Of a stretch of 64,000 nt of DNA, positions 18,169-26,644 are shown in pieces. The DNA is from Methylibium sp. Root1272 (GTDB lineage: Bacteria > Pseudomonadota > Gammaproteobacteria > Burkholderiales > Burkholderiaceae_C). Every line of letters begins with the position of its first letter. Positions within the stretch are counted from its first letter, which is position 1. Position numbers and translations under genes: made by a program. The notes beneath the pieces were generated by a model. It saw nothing but the letters and a program-made list of their open reading frames with translations. It did no database searches and was not told the origin of the DNA. The stretch spans positions 1,734 to 65,733 of the forward strand of contig NZ_LMDY01000012.1 of the NCBI RefSeq assembly GCF_001425905.1, written 5' to 3'.

Positions 18169-19164
18169 TCACTCGCGCGTGCCCGGCCCGGTGCCGAGCG
18201 CCGCAGCCGCCGACTTGCGGTACTCGCGCGGCGAGGCGCCGTAGCGCTGCTGGAAGCTGCGGCTGAAATGCGCCGCATCGCTGAAGCCGTGGCTGTAGGC
18301 GATCTGCGTCAGCGTCTGGCGAGCCGCGCGCGGATCGTTCAGGGCCCGCTCGCAGGCGGCCAGGCGCTGGGCCCAGATCCAGCGCTCCAGCGTGCTGCCC
18401 TCGGTGCGGAACAGCTGGTGCAGGTAGCTGGTCGACAGCCCGAAGGCCGTGGCGATGCCCGGCACCGTGAGTTGCGGGTCGCCCAGGTGGGTGGCCACGT
18501 GGGCCTTGATGCGCGCCAGCAGCGCGCGGCGCGAGTGCGGCGTCGGTGCGCGGCCGCCGGTGTCGCCGCGCAGCCCGCTGCCGACCGCCCCGAGCAGCGC
18601 CGTGGCCATGGCCGGTGCCGTGGCCGGGTGCGGCACGCCGGTCCCGCTGCAAGCCTCGCGGACCTGGCGGATCAGCCGACGCGCCGACGTGCTGGCCGCC
18701 GCAATGGCCTGCGCGGTCTGCGCATCGCAATCGGGCGCGAGCGCCTGCAGTGTCGAGCAGGGGATGCGCAGCACGGCCTGCTGGTAGTCCTCCTCCAGCA
18801 GCAGCTCGTAGGGGCGTCGGGTGTCGTAGATCGCGAACTGCCCCGGCGCCAGCCGCGTCTCGCGGCCGCCCTGCGCGATCCAGCACGAGCCCTCGAGCTG
18901 CACGCTGACCAGGAAGAAGTCCTCGTGCGCGCGAGCCACCTGGCGCTGCGAGCGGGTGATGTGCTTGAAGCCGTGGCCGACCGAGGTGATGCGCGTCACC
19001 GACAGTTCGGCGAGGTCGCGGTGCAGCATCGAGGCGACGAAGCGGTCCGGGTCCTGCACCTTGAAGCCCGACTCGACGAAGCGGTCCGAGGCGGCTTCCG
19101 TCCAGCGCGCGACGCGCTGGCCCGGTGGCAGGTGGAGGGTGGAGAACGCACGGTCGTGGCCCAT
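18169..19164 (-). CDS. AraC-family transcriptional regulator
   Basis: A 331-residue regulator. The N-terminal ~200 residues form a cupin-like effector domain of the AraC_binding_2 type (SGFKVQDPDRFVASMLHRDL, APGQFAIYDTRRPYEL). The C-terminal ~100 residues hold two helix-turn-helix motifs: TVPGIATAFGLSTSYLHQLF and IAYSHGFSDAAHFSRSFQQR. It is divergent from mxaR across 130 bases and converges on the flavin monooxygenase, so either could be a target. The divergent placement makes the mxa operon the better candidate. Confidence 0.9.
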   Translation of the reverse strand: MGHDRAFSTLHLPPGQRVARWTEAASDRFVESGFKVQDPDRFVASMLHRDLAELSVTRITSVGHGFKHITRSQRQVARAHEDFFLVSVQLEGSCWIAQGGRETRLAPGQFAIYDTRRPYELLLEEDYQQAVLRIPCSTLQALAPDCDAQTAQAIAAASTSARRLIRQVREACSGTGVPHPATAPAMATALLGAVGSGLRGDTGGRAPTPHSRRALLARIKAHVATHLGDPQLTVPGIATAFGLSTSYLHQLFRTEGSTLERWIWAQRLAACERALNDPRAARQTLTQIAYSHGFSDAAHFSRSFQQRYGASPREYRKSAAAALGTGPGTRE

Positions 19165-19212
19165 CGGCGGCTGATCCTTCTCGGTCCTGCGGCAGCGGGT
19201 CCTTCAGTAGGA

Positions 19213-19222
19213 ACCCTAGGGT
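19213..19222. promoter_or_regulatory. Perfect 10-nt palindrome between araC-type gene and mxaR
   Basis: ACCCTAGGGT lies 49 bases from the regulator start and 73 bases from the mxaR start, inside the only non-coding stretch between them. A candidate operator; AraC proteins more often use direct repeats, so the assignment is weak. Confidence 0.3.
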
Positions 19223-19294
19223 GCACTCTCGGACAAGACCGCCGGCCGCCGTCGAGACACCCTGTTGCATTGTGTTGGCAACCGGCGCGGGCAA

Positions 19295-20314
19295 ATGAGT
19301 TCAGCAGAACAGCTTCAGGACTGGCGGTCGATCGCGCAGCGGGTCGAGGCCGAGGTCGCCCGCGCGGTGATCGGCCAGCCGCAGACGATCCGGCTGATCA
19401 ACGTGGCCACCTTCGCGCGCGGCCACGTGCTGCTCGAGGGCGACGTCGGCGTCGGCAAGACCACGGTGCTGCGCGCGTTCTCGCGCGCCATCGGCGGCGA
19501 CTTCGAGCGCGTCGAGGGCACGGTCGACCTGATGCCCGGCGACCTGATCTATCACACCTATGTCGACGCCGAGGGCAAGCCGCGCATCGATCCGGGCCCG
19601 CTGCTGCGCCACGGCGAGGGCCTCACCACCTTCTTCTTCAACGAGATCAACCGAGCCCGCCCGCAGGTGCAGTCGCTGCTGCTGCGCGCGATGGCCGAGC
19701 GCACCGTGTCGGCCTTCAACCGCGAATACCGCTTTCCGCACATGACGGTGTTCGCCGACCGCAACAAGGTCGAGAAGGAAGAGACCTTCGAGCTCGCTTC
19801 GGCGGCGCGCGACCGCTTCATGTTCGAGCTCAACATGAGCAAGCCCACCGACCGCGGCATCCGCCGTGCGCTGGTGTTCGACACCGCATTCCACGACGCC
19901 GACCGGCTGATCGAGCAGGTGCCCCCGGCCCTGCTGCCGGCCGACCGGCTCAACGAGATCGGCGCGCTGATCCAGGCCAGCGTGCGCAGCAGCGAGACCA
20001 TCGAGCGCTACGTGCTCGACCTGTGGGAGGCCAGCGAGGACCCGCTGCGCTTCGGCGTGCACCTCGAGGGCGTCGACATGAAGCGCCTGATCCTCGCCGG
20101 CGCCAGCCCGCGCGGCATGAGCGCGCTGATGCGCGCCGCACGCGTGGTGGCCTGGCTGGCGGGCCGCGACCACCTGCTGCCCGACGACGTGCACGCGGTG
20201 CTGCCGTCGGTGCTGGGCCACCGGGTGTTCTTCACGCCGATCTACGAGCTGCGCCGCGCCGAGCTGGCGCCGGCGCTGGTCGAGAAGATCATGGACCGCG
20301 TGGCCGCCCCCTGA
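19295..20314 (+). CDS. mxaR: MxaR, MoxR-type AAA+ ATPase of methanol dehydrogenase maturation
   Basis: A cytosolic 339-residue MoxR-family AAA+ ATPase. Walker A is EGDVGVGKTT (~48-57), and the C-terminal lid includes LAGASPRGMSALMRAAR, the MoxR sensor 2 region. Walker B reads FFFNEINRARP (NEINR at 116-120) where most MoxR proteins have DEINR. The following genes mxaS, mxaA, mxaC, mxaK and mxaL identify it as the MxaR of the mxa system rather than a generic MoxR. Such ATPases are thought to remodel or load metal into methanol dehydrogenase. Start ATG at 19295; an upstream in-frame TTG is less likely. Confidence 0.88.
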   Translation: MSSAEQLQDWRSIAQRVEAEVARAVIGQPQTIRLINVATFARGHVLLEGDVGVGKTTVLRAFSRAIGGDFERVEGTVDLMPGDLIYHTYVDAEGKPRIDPGPLLRHGEGLTTFFFNEINRARPQVQSLLLRAMAERTVSAFNREYRFPHMTVFADRNKVEKEETFELASAARDRFMFELNMSKPTDRGIRRALVFDTAFHDADRLIEQVPPALLPADRLNEIGALIQASVRSSETIERYVLDLWEASEDPLRFGVHLEGVDMKRLILAGASPRGMSALMRAARVVAWLAGRDHLLPDDVHAVLPSVLGHRVFFTPIYELRRAELAPALVEKIMDRVAAP

Positions 20315-20337
20315 ACCGAGAGCGCCGACCGCTGCCG

Positions 20338-21222
20338 ATGAGCCCGACGCACGACGAGTTCCACTACCGCCTGCCACTGCGCTACGGCGGACAGCGCCCC
20401 GGTGCGCATCGAGGCTCCAGCCTCGGCTCGGGGCAGGGTTTCGCTGCGCACCGGCGGCTGTTCGACCACCCCGACCCGCGCCGCATCGACCTGCGCGCCA
20501 GCCTGCGCGACGTGGGCCAGGAGTGGCTGGTGCGCATCCAGCGCCAGCGCGTGGCGGTGCCGGTGCAGGTGGTGGTCGACGTGTCGGCGTCGATGCACTT
20601 CGGCGCGCAGCGCAGCAAGCTGCAGGTGGCGGCCGACTTCGTCGAGGCGCTCGGCCCCAGCGCCTTCCGTGTCGGCGATGCAGTGGGCCTGCTCGCCTTC
20701 GACCACGAGGAGCGCGAGGACCTGTTCATGCCGCCGCGCCACAGCCGCGGTGCCGGCATCGCGATGGCCGAGGCGCTGCGCCGCTGCCGCTCGGAGAACG
20801 CCTGGCAGCACGACACCGCACGCCACAACGGCGCGGCGGCGCTGCAGCGCGTGGCCACGCGCCTGTCGGGCCGCCAGGGGCTGGTGTTCCTGGTGTCCGA
20901 CTTCCACTGGGATCTCGGCGGGCTCGACGCGGTGCTCGACCTGCTGGCGCCGGCCTGCGTGGTGCCGATGATCGTCTGGGACCCGGCCGAGACCGAGCCA
21001 CCGCCGGCGCACGCGCTGGTGGCCGTCAGCGACGCAGAGACCGGCGTGCGGCGCAGCCTGTGGATGCGCGAGCCGCTGCGCACGCAGTGGCGCGACGCGG
21101 TGGCCGCGCGGCGCGAGGCGCTGCATGCGCTGTTCGACGCGCACGGCATGCCGCCCTTCCATCTGCATGGCGCCTTCGACGCCGAGGCGCTGACGCGCTA
21201 TTTCCTGGAGACGGTGGCATGA
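20338..21222 (+). CDS. mxaS: MxaS, DUF58 protein of the mxa operon
   Basis: A 294-residue DUF58 protein with a vWA-like fold: VVVDVSASMHFG (MIDAS DxSxS, D81), LVFLVSDFHWDLGGLD and VPMIVWDPAETEPP. DUF58 proteins work with MoxR ATPases. In the mxa operon of methylotrophs MxaS is needed for active methanol dehydrogenase, though its exact step is unknown. The ATG at 20338 lies 23 bases after mxaR. Its TGA overlaps the mxaA ATG (ATGA), showing coupled translation. Confidence 0.85.
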   Translation: MSPTHDEFHYRLPLRYGGQRPGAHRGSSLGSGQGFAAHRRLFDHPDPRRIDLRASLRDVGQEWLVRIQRQRVAVPVQVVVDVSASMHFGAQRSKLQVAADFVEALGPSAFRVGDAVGLLAFDHEEREDLFMPPRHSRGAGIAMAEALRRCRSENAWQHDTARHNGAAALQRVATRLSGRQGLVFLVSDFHWDLGGLDAVLDLLAPACVVPMIVWDPAETEPPPAHALVAVSDAETGVRRSLWMREPLRTQWRDAVAARREALHALFDAHGMPPFHLHGAFDAEALTRYFLETVA

Positions 21223-22190
21223 AGCGCGGCCCGTGCGTGCGGGTCGGCCGTGTGGCTCGGCCATGGCGGCGGCGGGTGGCGGTGCTCGCGCTGGCCCTGG
21301 GCAGTACGGCTTTGCCGTGGCGAGCTGCTGCGGGCGGCGGAGCCGGCAAACCCGGTGTCGCGGCCAGCGCGCCGGCGCCGGCGCCGACGGCTGCGGTGAC
21401 CCCGGCCACGGTCGAGCAGCCGCGCGCCTTCGGCCACGTGCTCGGCGACGTTCTGACGCAGCGCGTGCTGCTGCAGCACGCCGGCCGTCCGGTCGACGTG
21501 ACCACGCCGCCGGCGGCCGACCGCGTCGGCCTGTGGCTGGAGCGCCGCCCGGCGCGCGCCGAGACCGACGACCAGGGCCGCCGCTGGCTGGCGCTCGACT
21601 ACCAGGTGGTCAATGCGCCGCGCGCGCTGAACACGCTGAGTCTGCCGGCCCTGTCGATCCCCACGCGGGGCGGCGCGCCGCTGGTGCTGCCGGCATGGCC
21701 GATCAGCGTCGGGCCGTTGACGCCGCCCGAAGTGGCGGGCCAGGGCGCGCTGCAGCCGCTGCGCCCGGACCGGCTGGTCGACGCCGCGCCGACTGCTGCG
21801 ATCGAGCAGCGCTTCAAAGGAACGCTGCTCGCGCTGGGCGTCGTGCTGCTGGCCTGGCTGGCCTGGTGGAGCGGGCGCAACTGGCGCGAGTCGCGGCGCC
21901 TGCCGTTCGCCCGCGCCTGGCGCGAACTGCGCCGCGTCGACGCGGCCAGCCCCGAGGCCTGGCTCAGCCTGCACCGCGCCGTCAACGCCAGCGCCGGCCG
22001 CGTGGTGCACGGAGCCTCGCTGTCGCGCTGGCTCGACGAACGGCCGCACCTGCGGCCGCTGCAGGCGCAGCTCGAAGGCTTCTACCGCCATTCCAGCGAA
22101 CGCTTCTTCGCCGGCGGCGCGGCGGCGGCCTATCCGCTGCACGCGCTGGGGCGCGCGCTGCGCGACGCCGAGCGCCAGCAGCACCGCTGA
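21219..22190 (+). CDS. mxaA: MxaA, calcium-insertion/maturation factor for methanol dehydrogenase
   Basis: 323 residues. A basic N-terminus and signal peptide (RVAVLALALGSTALPWRAAA) are followed by a periplasmic domain with a low-complexity A/P linker and VDVTTPPAADRVGLWLERR. A single membrane helix at ~206-224 (GTLLALGVVLLAWLAWWSG) leads to a basic cytoplasmic tail. This topology and operon position match MxaA, needed with MxaK and MxaL for calcium insertion into methanol dehydrogenase. Overlaps mxaS by four bases; mxaC follows after three bases. Confidence 0.82.
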   Translation: MKRGPCVRVGRVARPWRRRVAVLALALGSTALPWRAAAGGGAGKPGVAASAPAPAPTAAVTPATVEQPRAFGHVLGDVLTQRVLLQHAGRPVDVTTPPAADRVGLWLERRPARAETDDQGRRWLALDYQVVNAPRALNTLSLPALSIPTRGGAPLVLPAWPISVGPLTPPEVAGQGALQPLRPDRLVDAAPTAAIEQRFKGTLLALGVVLLAWLAWWSGRNWRESRRLPFARAWRELRRVDAASPEAWLSLHRAVNASAGRVVHGASLSRWLDERPHLRPLQAQLEGFYRHSSERFFAGGAAAAYPLHALGRALRDAERQQHR

Positions 22191-22193
22191 GCC

Positions 22194-23222
22194 ATGAGCC
22201 TCGACTTCGTCCAGCCGCTGCTCCTGCTGCTGCTTCCGTTGGCGGCGCTGCCGCTGCTGCGCCGCCGCAGCGACACGCTGGTCTATTCGGCCATCGCCTG
22301 GCTGCCGGTCGACCGCATCGGCCGCATCGCCGGCTTCCTGTGGCGCGCCTTCGCGGTCGCGGCGATGGCCGCGGTGGTGATCGGCCTGGCCGGGCCCGGA
22401 CAGTCGGGTGCGCAGGTGCTGCGCACCGGGCGCGGCGCCGAGATCCTGATCCTGATGGACCGCAGCAGCAGCATGGACGCCAACGTGGTGCCCAAGGACG
22501 TCAAGGCCGGCGGCCAGTTCAACGCCAGCATGCCGACCAAGAGCCAGGTGGTGCGCGAGCTGCTGAGCGAGTTCGTCGCCAAGCGGCCCGACGACCGCTT
22601 CGCGTTCATGGCCTTCAGCACCAGCCCGATGCGCATCGTGCCGTTCACGCAGCAGGGCGACGTGGTCCAGGCCGGCCTGGCCGCCACCGGCGTGGGCCGC
22701 GGCCTGCCCGACACGCACATGGGCAGCGCGCTGCTGGCGGCGATCGGCGAGTTCGAAGGCCGGCCTTACGCCGGCAGCCGCGTGATCCTGGTCGTCTCCG
22801 ATGGTGGTGCGCAGCTCGACGAGACCACGCGCCAGCGCATCGAGGCCGGGCTGGTGCGGCAGAAGATCGGCCTGTACTGGATCTACATCCGCAGCAGCCC
22901 CAACTCGCCCGACCTGACGACCGACGCGGTCGGCAGCCTCGACTCGGTGGAAGAGTTGGCGCTGCACACCTTCTTCCGCGCGCTGCCCACGCCCTACCGA
23001 CTGTTCCAGACCGACGACGCCAGCGCGATGGCGGCGGCGATGGCCGAGATCGACCGCCTGCAGAACTTTCCGCTGTCGGTGGTGGAGCGGGTGCCGCGGC
23101 GCGATTTCAGCGCCGCCTGCTACGGGGTGGCGCTGTTGTGCTGCCTGGGACTGCTGGCCTGCCGGGCCGTGCAGTTGCCGAGTTGGGCGCCGACGCGGCG
23201 CGACGGACGGAGCGCGTCATGA
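22194..23222 (+). CDS. mxaC: MxaC, membrane-anchored vWA-domain protein
   Basis: 342 residues: two N-terminal membrane helices (FVQPLLLLLLPLAALPLL; FAVAAMAAVVIGLAG), a von Willebrand factor A domain and one C-terminal helix (YGVALLCCLGLLACRAV). The MIDAS metal motif is LMDRSSSMD (D89), with VILVVSDGG as the later acidic strand. The layout matches MxaC/BatA-type proteins, and the position between mxaA and mxaK fixes the identity. Probably part of a periplasmic complex with MxaL. Its TGA overlaps mxaK's ATG. Confidence 0.87.
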   Translation: MSLDFVQPLLLLLLPLAALPLLRRRSDTLVYSAIAWLPVDRIGRIAGFLWRAFAVAAMAAVVIGLAGPGQSGAQVLRTGRGAEILILMDRSSSMDANVVPKDVKAGGQFNASMPTKSQVVRELLSEFVAKRPDDRFAFMAFSTSPMRIVPFTQQGDVVQAGLAATGVGRGLPDTHMGSALLAAIGEFEGRPYAGSRVILVVSDGGAQLDETTRQRIEAGLVRQKIGLYWIYIRSSPNSPDLTTDAVGSLDSVEELALHTFFRALPTPYRLFQTDDASAMAAAMAEIDRLQNFPLSVVERVPRRDFSAACYGVALLCCLGLLACRAVQLPSWAPTRRDGRSAS

Positions 23223-23809
23223 GAAGGCTGTCGGTGCATGGCGTGTTCGCGGTGGCGGCGGCGGTCTGCGCCGGCGTGCTGCTCTGGCAGGGGCTGCACT
23301 GGCGGCAGGTGGTGGCGCTCAACGAGGCGGTGGCCGCGGCCGCACGGCGGCCCGCAGAGAAGGACGCGGAGAAGAAGGACGCTCCGGCGTCGCGCGACGC
23401 GCCGCGCGAGGTGCGGCTGGCGCGCGCGATCGCGCTGGCCCAGGCCGGCGCCCACGACGCGGCCTTCAAGAGCTACAGCGGGCTGATCCAACCCGGCGCG
23501 CTCGATGCCATCGGCCGCCAGGCGCAGTTCAACCTCGGCAACATGTACCTGCGCCAGGCGCTCGCGGCGTCGCCCGGCGGCGCCACGGCCGCGCCGTCGG
23601 CCGAGTCCGCGCCGCTGATCGAACTGGCCAAGCAGCGCTACCGCGACCTGCTGCGCGCCGACCCCGGCGACTGGGACGCGCGCTACAACCTCGAGCGCGC
23701 ACTGCGCCTCGCGCCGGAAGAGCAGGAAGCCTACGTCGAGGACCCGAACGTGCCGGTCGAGCGCCGCCGCGTGCAACTGCGTGGCATGGACCCGGGGGAC
23801 CTGCCTTGA
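23219..23809 (+). CDS. mxaK: MxaK, membrane-anchored periplasmic factor
   Basis: 196 residues. One N-terminal membrane helix (HGVFAVAAAVCAGVLLWQGL), a charged K/E/A linker, then a TPR-like helical region (QAQFNLGNMYLRQALA, AKQRYRDLLRADPGDWDARY, NLERALRL). These features are as in MxaK and BatE-type partners of vWA proteins. In methylotrophs MxaK is required for calcium insertion into methanol dehydrogenase. It overlaps both mxaC and mxaL, giving a fully coupled chain. Confidence 0.83.
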   Translation: MRRLSVHGVFAVAAAVCAGVLLWQGLHWRQVVALNEAVAAAARRPAEKDAEKKDAPASRDAPREVRLARAIALAQAGAHDAAFKSYSGLIQPGALDAIGRQAQFNLGNMYLRQALAASPGGATAAPSAESAPLIELAKQRYRDLLRADPGDWDARYNLERALRLAPEEQEAYVEDPNVPVERRRVQLRGMDPGDLP

Positions 23810-24735
23810 ACCGCTTCATGCGGGTCGGCCGCTGGCTGGTCCGCCATGGCCGGCGCGCCGACCTCGCGCTCACGCTCGCGTTGCTGCTGCTGGTGGCCGC
23901 GGTGGCGTTGCCGCCCTTCATGCTGCAGCGGACCACCTTCCACTACCTGGTCACCTTCGACATCACGCAGAGCATGAATGTGGAGGACGTGGAGCGCGAC
24001 GGCGCCAGCCTGAGCCGCCTGGCCTACGCACGCTCGGCGATGCGCGACGCGCTGCGCGAGATGCCCTGCGGCTCGAAGATCGGCTGGGCCGTGTTCGCCG
24101 ACTACCGCGTGATGCCGCTGCTGCTGCCGGTCGAGGTGTGCAGTCACTACGAGGAGCTGCTCGCCTCGCTGGACCGCATCGACGGCCGCATGCGCTGGGC
24201 CAATGCCAGCAACATCGGCAAGGGCATGAGCTGGACCATCCGCACCGCACGCGCGATCGATCCGAACACGCGGGTGGTGTTCGTCACCGACGGCCAGGAG
24301 TCGCCGCCGCTGCGCGACGGCGCCGAGCTGCCGCCGATCCAGGACATCTCGCCCGGCGAGGTGGGCGGCTGGCTGATCGGCGTGGGCGGCGACCTGCCGG
24401 CGCGCATCCCGCGCACCGACCGCGACGGCAACCCGGCCGGCTACTGGGCCGCGACCGACGTGGTGCAGCGCAGCGGCGCGCAGGCGGCGCAGAGCCACGA
24501 GCATCTGTCGGAGCTGCGCGAGCCGCACCTGCAGTCGCTCGCCAAGCTGATGGGCTTCGGCTACCGGCGCCTGGCCGCACCCGACGTGCTGGGCCAGGCG
24601 ATGCGCGACCCCGGCTTCGCGCAGCCCGAGCCGGTGCCGACCGACCTGCGCTGGCTGCCGGCCGCGCTGGCGCTGGCGCTGCTGGCGTGGCGCTTCCTGC
24701 CGGACCGGCGGCCGCGCCGCAGCGCGCCGCTGTAG
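23806..24735 (+). CDS. mxaL: MxaL, vWA-domain maturation factor
   Basis: 309 residues from a TTG that overlaps the mxaK stop (TTGA); an ATG four codons later is the alternative. One N-terminal helix (LALTLALLLLVAAVALPPFM), a periplasmic vWA domain with MIDAS motif FDITQSMNVED (D52) and VVFVTDGQESPP, and a C-terminal helix (WLPAALALALLAWRFLP). It matches MxaL, the second vWA protein of the mxa operon. It is the last gene of the block: no mxaD follows, and the next gene, 134 bases on, encodes an OsmC protein. Confidence 0.87.
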   Translation: MNRFMRVGRWLVRHGRRADLALTLALLLLVAAVALPPFMLQRTTFHYLVTFDITQSMNVEDVERDGASLSRLAYARSAMRDALREMPCGSKIGWAVFADYRVMPLLLPVEVCSHYEELLASLDRIDGRMRWANASNIGKGMSWTIRTARAIDPNTRVVFVTDGQESPPLRDGAELPPIQDISPGEVGGWLIGVGGDLPARIPRTDRDGNPAGYWAATDVVQRSGAQAAQSHEHLSELREPHLQSLAKLMGFGYRRLAAPDVLGQAMRDPGFAQPEPVPTDLRWLPAALALALLAWRFLPDRRPRRSAPL

Positions 24736-24869
24736 GACGCGGCCCGCAGCGCGTCGCGGCGCCGTCCCATCGCGCGGCGGTGCGCCGCTGCCCATACTGA
24801 AATCAGCGAGCCCCGGACGCACCATCGTCCCGGCGACCGCTGCCCCATCACTCAGCAGGAGTCGTTGCC

Positions 24870-25307
24870 ATGATCGAGAAGAACGCCAGCGTCCATTGGG
24901 AAGGCCGGGGCAAGGAAGGCCAGGGTCAGGTCAGCACCGAGACCGGCGCGTTGCAGGCCTACCCCTATGGCTTCGGCAGCCGCTTCGAGGACGACCGCCG
25001 CGGCAGCAACCCGGAAGAGCTGCTCGGTGCGGCTCACGCGGCCTGCTTCACGATGGCGTTCTCATTCGCCTGCGACAAGGCCGGCTTCGCGACCACGGCG
25101 GTCGACACCCGAGCCGCCGTGCGCCTGGCCAAACAGGGCGAGGGCTTCGTCATCGACCGCATCGCGCTGCAGCTCGACGCCGCCGTGCCCGGCCTCGACG
25201 AGGCGACGTTCCAGCAACTGGCGCAGAGTGCGAAGGAGAACTGCCCGTTGTCCAAGGCCCTGGCCAGTGTCCCGAGCATCACGCTCGTGGCGACGCTGCG
25301 CCATTGA
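24870..25307 (+). CDS. osmC: OsmC-family peroxiredoxin
   Basis: A 145-residue thiol peroxidase reducing organic hydroperoxides. The two catalytic cysteines sit in AAHAACFTMAF and SAKENCPLSKAL, the spacing of the OsmC subfamily, and the N-terminal strand pair matches ASVHWEGRGKEGQG. A purine-rich AGCAGGAG precedes the ATG. It is the same strand as mxaL but 134 bases away, so probably its own unit. Confidence 0.92.
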   Translation: MIEKNASVHWEGRGKEGQGQVSTETGALQAYPYGFGSRFEDDRRGSNPEELLGAAHAACFTMAFSFACDKAGFATTAVDTRAAVRLAKQGEGFVIDRIALQLDAAVPGLDEATFQQLAQSAKENCPLSKALASVPSITLVATLRH

Positions 25308-25338
25308 GGCGGCTGTGACCTTCACCGAGGAGCTTCGG

Positions 25339-25767
25339 ATGAACACATCGGGATCGTGGCACCGACTCGTGGCCGGCTGGCTGGGAACGCTGGCCTGCAC
25401 GCTGGCTGCCGCGCAGATGGACACCCCGGCACCGCCCGGGCCGCCGGCCGCGCAATCGGTACAGCGCCCGCCGCCGAAGGCCCTGACGCCGCCTCCGCCG
25501 GCCGCGTCGGCCGGTCCCCTGCAGACCCTCCCGCCCACGCACCCGGGCGATCCGCAGATCAGTGTGCCGCTCGGCAGGCCAACGGCGCCGCCCGTTCCGC
25601 CGGCGTCCGCGCCGGAGGCGCCGCCACCGCCCGCACGGCCTGCGGCAGGCGCCGAACCGCGGGGTGAATCGATGGCGAGTTGCGATCGACTCGCCGGCAA
25701 GGCTGCGGTGGCCGAATGCCGCCGCCGCGTGGCGACGCAAGGCAGTGCGCGCCCGACGCCGCCCTGA
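25339..25767 (+). CDS. Exported proline/alanine-rich hypothetical protein
   Basis: 142 residues, not recognised. A signal peptide (HRLVAGWLGTLACTLAAA) is followed by about 90 residues dominated by P and A (PPPKALTPPPPAAS, PPVPPASAPEAPPPPA). The short C-terminal segment contains SCDRLAGKAAVAECRRRVA, whose two cysteines could form a disulphide. Such Pro-rich segments often span or contact peptidoglycan. GAGGAG precedes the ATG. 31 bases after osmC on the same strand. Confidence 0.6.
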   Translation: MNTSGSWHRLVAGWLGTLACTLAAAQMDTPAPPGPPAAQSVQRPPPKALTPPPPAASAGPLQTLPPTHPGDPQISVPLGRPTAPPVPPASAPEAPPPPARPAAGAEPRGESMASCDRLAGKAAVAECRRRVATQGSARPTPP

Positions 25768-25787
25768 ATTCATCGTCTCAAAAAGAA

Positions 25788-25815
25788 GCCCGGTGCGGCT
25801 TTCGCCACACCGGGC
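25788..25815 (-). terminator. Intrinsic terminator for the leftward YjdF-like gene
   Basis: GCCCGGTG (25788-25795) pairs with CACCGGGC (25808-25815) around a 12-base loop. On the minus strand the stem is followed by TTCTTTTT, so it acts leftwards. It lies about 120 bases beyond the stop of the YjdF-like gene and would also shield the convergent Pro-rich gene. Confidence 0.75.
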
Positions 25816-25933
25816 AATTGACGATGATCATTCCTGGTGGATTGGCGTCCAGAGGAATGGATTCATCCTAGTGGCTGGCTGCGGCTTGCGGGCCGGGAAA
25901 GCCTCCCGAAGTGAGGGGGCTGCGGCCCAGTGA

Positions 25934-26596
25934 CTAACGATTTCCCCGATCCGACCCCCCCGTGAGTGCGTGCAACTGCCGGTCGTGCCAGCGCGCCAGC
26001 AGCCACTGCGCCGCCATGGCGCCGAGCCAGGCGCAGAACATGTCCTTCTGGGTGTCGAAGGGATCCCCCTGGGTGCCGAGGAATTCATCGGCACCGCCCC
26101 CCAGCGCCTCCGCCGCGCCCCACTCGATCAGCTCGTAGAGCGCGCTGATCGCCAGGCAGACGGCGGTGACCAGCGTGAACAGCCAGCCGCCGCGCATCTC
26201 GGGCCGCGCCAGCGGCGTGAGCCGAAGCAGCAGTTCGCGCGCGACGATCGCCGGCACGAAGCCCTGCATCAGGTGGCCGATGCGGTCGTAGTGGTTGCGC
26301 TCGAAGCCGAACCATTGCTGCATCCAGTGGCCCAGCGGCACGCGCGCGTAGGTGTAGTGGCCGCCGAGGATCAGCACCGCCATGTGCAGCGCGATCAGGC
26401 CGTAGAGCAGTGGCGTGAGCGGGAAGCGCCGGTGCGTGGCCAGCAGCAGCGGCAGTGCGATCAGCACCGGCGCCACCTCCATCAACCAGGTGCTCCGCTC
26501 GTAGGGCGCGATGCCCGACCAGATCAGCAGCACCATCATGGCGACGGTGTAGATCCAAAGACCCTTGAGCGACAGACTGGCGGCGTTCGGCGACAT
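25934..26596 (-). CDS. DUF2238 (YjdF-like) inner membrane protein
   Basis: A 220-residue protein with about six membrane helices (WIYTVAMMVLLIWSGIAP, VAPVLIALPLLLATH, LYGLIALHMAVLILGG, LFTLVTAVCLAISALYELIE, AWLGAMAAQWLLARW). It carries the family motifs ERNHYDRIGHLMQG and GDPFDTQKDM. Function of DUF2238 is unknown. It follows the transglutaminase-like gene on the same strand after 48 bases. Confidence 0.88.
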   Translation of the reverse strand: MSPNAASLSLKGLWIYTVAMMVLLIWSGIAPYERSTWLMEVAPVLIALPLLLATHRRFPLTPLLYGLIALHMAVLILGGHYTYARVPLGHWMQQWFGFERNHYDRIGHLMQGFVPAIVARELLLRLTPLARPEMRGGWLFTLVTAVCLAISALYELIEWGAAEALGGGADEFLGTQGDPFDTQKDMFCAWLGAMAAQWLLARWHDRQLHALTGGSDRGNR

Positions 26597-26644
26597 GCGC
26601 CGATGCTGCCAGAGGAACGGGCGTTCGCGGCGACGCGCGGGCGA

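Noticed and set aside
24736-25307. mxaD as the last gene of the mxa operon
   Set aside because: The gene after mxaL has OsmC active-site cysteines and matches the OsmC peroxiredoxins, not MxaD.
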